Shown in pieces: positions 4,863 through 6,818 of a DNA stretch of 6,818 bases (position 1 is its first letter; every line of letters begins with the position of its first letter). The stretch lies in contig SKHU01000180.1 of the NCBI GenBank assembly GCA_007116755.1, positions 1-6,818 of the forward strand. Direction: 5' to 3'. The notes under the pieces are model-generated. The model saw only the letters and a program-made list of their open reading frames with translations, did not search any database and had not been told where the DNA came from. Source of the stretch: Alphaproteobacteria bacterium. Its GTDB lineage: Bacteria; Pseudomonadota; Alphaproteobacteria; Micavibrionales; CSBR16-224. The position numbers were made by a program, and so were the translations under genes.

Positions 4863-6818
4863 TTATTTATCCCGAAACGTCAGCGCCCGGTCAACGATTT
4901 TCGCCTGCTCTGCCAGATGATGCTTCAAAAGCCCTGTTGCAGGCGAAGCCGCTTCACGGCGTCCGACATATACGGGGCGGGAGGTTTTATGCTTCAGCTT
5001 TGTCAACACCGCCTCAATCTTGCGGTCAACAAATGTCCAGCCGCCCATATTTTCGGGTTCTTCCTGACACCAGATAATATCGGCATTCGGATATTTTGCA
5101 AGCTCTTCCGACAACGCATCGTCCGGAAACGGATACAGTTGTTCCAGACGCACAATCGTAGTGTCCTTTATTTTGCGCTTGTCACGCTCTTCCGCCAGAT
5201 CGTAATACACCTTGCCCGAACACAGAATAACGCGGCGGATATCCTTATTGGCGGCCAGTTTTGTATCTTCATACAAGACGCGGTGGAAGGTTTCACCGTT
5301 CATCATCATATCGATCGACGATACACATTCTTTTTTGCGCAGCAGCGATTTCGGCGTAAAAACAACCAGCGGCTTGCGGAAGTCCCGCTTCATCTGGCGG
5401 CGCAAAACATGGAAATAATTCGCCGGTGTCGTACAATTGACAATCTGCCAGTTATCCTCGCCGCACATTTGCAAAAACCGCTCCAGCCGCGCCGAGGAAT
5501 GTTCAGGCCCCTGCCCCTCATAACCGTGCGGCAGCAACATCACAAGCCCCGACATGCGCAGCCATTTGGCTTCCGCCGAACTGATAAACTGGTCGATAAT
5601 AATCTGTGCACCGTTAACGAAGTCGCCGAACTGCGCCTCCCATGCCACCAGCGCGTTCGGTTCGGCCATAGAATAGCCGTAATCGAAACCGAGCACACCC
5701 ATTTCTGAAAGCGGGCTGTTCCACGCCTTAAACGGTGCTTTCTGGCCTTCGATGTTATTTAACGGGATATAGCGGTCTTCTGTTTTCTGATCGATCAGCA
5801 CCGCATGACGCTGCGAAAACGTTCCGCGCTCACAATCCTGCCCCGACAGGCGCACGGGAAAACCTTCCATACACAATGTACCGAACGCCATTGCTTCCGC
5901 TGTCGCCCAGTCAAAGCCTTTGCCGCTTTCAAACATTTTGCGTTTTTCTTCCAACTGGCGGGCAATTTTTTTATTGAGGTTGAATTCCTCAGGTACGGTT
6001 GTCAGCGCTTTGGCCAGCGGCTCTAGCATGGTTTCCGACAGCGAAGTTTTGCCGCGCCGCGCCCCCTGCTCCGCCCGTTTCAAGCCGCTCCAATGCCCTT
6101 CGAGCATATCAATGCTGGGCTTATAGTTTTCCGCCTGCTGGAAGTCGATCTCAAGCTGCCGGTTGAAATCATCATAAATCTCGTCCGCCTCACCGTCTTC
6201 CAAGACACCCTCTTCCTCCAGCTGCCGTGCATATTGTGTGCGCACCGTCGGATGGTCTTTGATTCTTGCATACATCAAAGGCTGGGTGAATGCGGGTTCA
6301 TCACCCTCGTTATGCCCATGACGACGGTAGCAGATCAAATCGATAAACACATCCTTGCCGAATTCCTGACGGAATTCGATGGCAATCCGCGCAACATGCA
6401 CAACGGATTCGGGATCGTCCGCATTGACATGGAAGACAGGTGCCTGAATCATACCGGCCACATCGGTACAATACATACCCGACCGTGTATCTTCCGGTGA
6501 CGCGGTAAAACCGATCTGGTTATTGATAACGATATGTAGCGTACCGCCCGTACCGTAGCCGAGCAGCCCCGACATCATAAGCGTTTCCATGACAACACCC
6601 TGCCCGGCAATCGCAGCATCGCCGTGCAGCAAAAGCCCCATCACTTGCTTGCGCTCCTTGTCGCGGCGCTGATCCTGTTTGGCGCGTACTTTTCCGGCCA
6701 CCAGAGGGTTGACGGCCTCCAGATGCGACGGATTTGCCGTCAGCGACAAATGCACGACATTGCCGTCAAAATCGCGGTTACTGGATGTGCCCAGATGATA
6801 TTTCACATCGCCCGATCC
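4863..6818 (-). CDS. sucA: 2-oxoglutarate dehydrogenase E1 component (N-terminus beyond window)
   Basis: This is the thiamine-diphosphate-dependent E1 that decarboxylates 2-oxoglutarate and succinylates the lipoyl arm of SucB. The visible 651 residues are the C-terminal two thirds or so of a protein that usually has about 930-990 residues; the frame is open to the right edge, starting GSGDVKYHLG. Counting from the edge, H8 (DVKYH) and H32 (NPSHLEAVNP) correspond to active-site histidines of the E. coli enzyme. GDAAIAGQG (66-74) with NNQ (99-101) is the ThDP/Mg2+ motif with normal spacing. ICYRRHGHNEGDEP (162-175) is a conserved E1 block, and LLPHGYEGQGPEHSSAR (428-444) lies in the second transketolase-like domain. 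No frameshift or missing motif is seen. It precedes nhaA and sucB on the same strand; its own start, promoter and any upstream sucCD or mdh lie outside the window. Confidence 0.97.
   Translation of the reverse strand, partial: GSGDVKYHLGTSSNRDFDGNVVHLSLTANPSHLEAVNPLVAGKVRAKQDQRRDKERKQVMGLLLHGDAAIAGQGVVMETLMMSGLLGYGTGGTLHIVINNQIGFTASPEDTRSGMYCTDVAGMIQAPVFHVNADDPESVVHVARIAIEFRQEFGKDVFIDLICYRRHGHNEGDEPAFTQPLMYARIKDHPTVRTQYARQLEEEGVLEDGEADEIYDDFNRQLEIDFQQAENYKPSIDMLEGHWSGLKRAEQGARRGKTSLSETMLEPLAKALTTVPEEFNLNKKIARQLEEKRKMFESGKGFDWATAEAMAFGTLCMEGFPVRLSGQDCERGTFSQRHAVLIDQKTEDRYIPLNNIEGQKAPFKAWNSPLSEMGVLGFDYGYSMAEPNALVAWEAQFGDFVNGAQIIIDQFISSAEAKWLRMSGLVMLLPHGYEGQGPEHSSARLERFLQMCGEDNWQIVNCTTPANYFHVLRRQMKRDFRKPLVVFTPKSLLRKKECVSSIDMMMNGETFHRVLYEDTKLAANKDIRRVILCSGKVYYDLAEERDKRKIKDTTIVRLEQLYPFPDDALSEELAKYPNADIIWCQEEPENMGGWTFVDRKIEAVLTKLKHKTSRPVYVGRREAASPATGLLKHHLAEQAKIVDRALTFRDK
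4866..4894 (-). promoter_or_regulatory. Candidate internal promoter for nhaA-sucB within the sucA 3' end
   Basis: On the minus strand TTGACC (4889-4894, 5 of 6 to the -35 consensus) and GATAAA (4866-4871, 4 of 6 to the -10 consensus) are 17 bases apart. The -35 box and most of the spacer are sucA coding sequence, and the -10 box ends next to the sucA stop. Transcription would start near 4859, about 45 bases before the nhaA ATG. If active, it would let nhaA and sucB be expressed apart from sucA. It could also be a chance match. Confidence 0.35.

Noticed and set aside
4917..6500. Plus-strand open frames opposite sucA, up to 263 codons
   Set aside because: The minus-strand SucA frame is intact over the whole stretch with conserved active-site blocks; the opposite frames lack family features.
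1..6818. Mobile element, CRISPR array, tRNA, toxin-antitoxin or defence system
   Set aside because: No terminal inverted repeats, transposase or integrase motifs, regularly spaced repeats or tRNA-like fold were seen; nearly all bases are explained by six genes and short intergenic regions.

Overview
The window looks like an ordinary, gene-dense piece of a bacterial chromosome, most likely from an alphaproteobacterium with moderate GC content. That placement rests on protein style (RbfA, SucA, SucB, NhaA) and is an inference; no rRNA or other marker is present. I see no phage, insertion sequence, CRISPR array, tRNA or defence genes.

Left part, minus strand: the 5' part of a small HELRH metallopeptidase-like gene (1-558, running off the left edge) lies downstream of rbfA (678-1070), a ribosome maturation factor. 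A 243-base divergent region (1071-1313) follows. It carries a promoter on each strand and feeds, on the plus strand, a gene for an unrecognised Gly/Ala-rich, probably membrane-associated protein of 280 residues (1314-2156).

Right part, minus strand: this reads, in transcription order, sucA (entering from the right edge to 4863), nhaA (4814-3540) and sucB (3506-2235). SucA (E1) and SucB (E2) are two of the three components of the 2-oxoglutarate dehydrogenase complex of the TCA cycle. The E3 gene (lpd) does not follow. A strong bidirectional hairpin terminator at 2183-2217 closes both this block and the convergent plus-strand gene.

The most unusual point is the intact nhaA Na+/H+ antiporter gene between sucA and sucB, with gaps of only 48 and 33 bases and a possible promoter of its own in the 3' end of sucA. 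Secondary points are rbfA sitting outside an infB-rbfA-truB cluster, the orphan metallopeptidase, the unknown glycine-zipper protein, and the charged rather than Ala/Pro-rich linkers of SucB. I found no convincing new multi-gene system.
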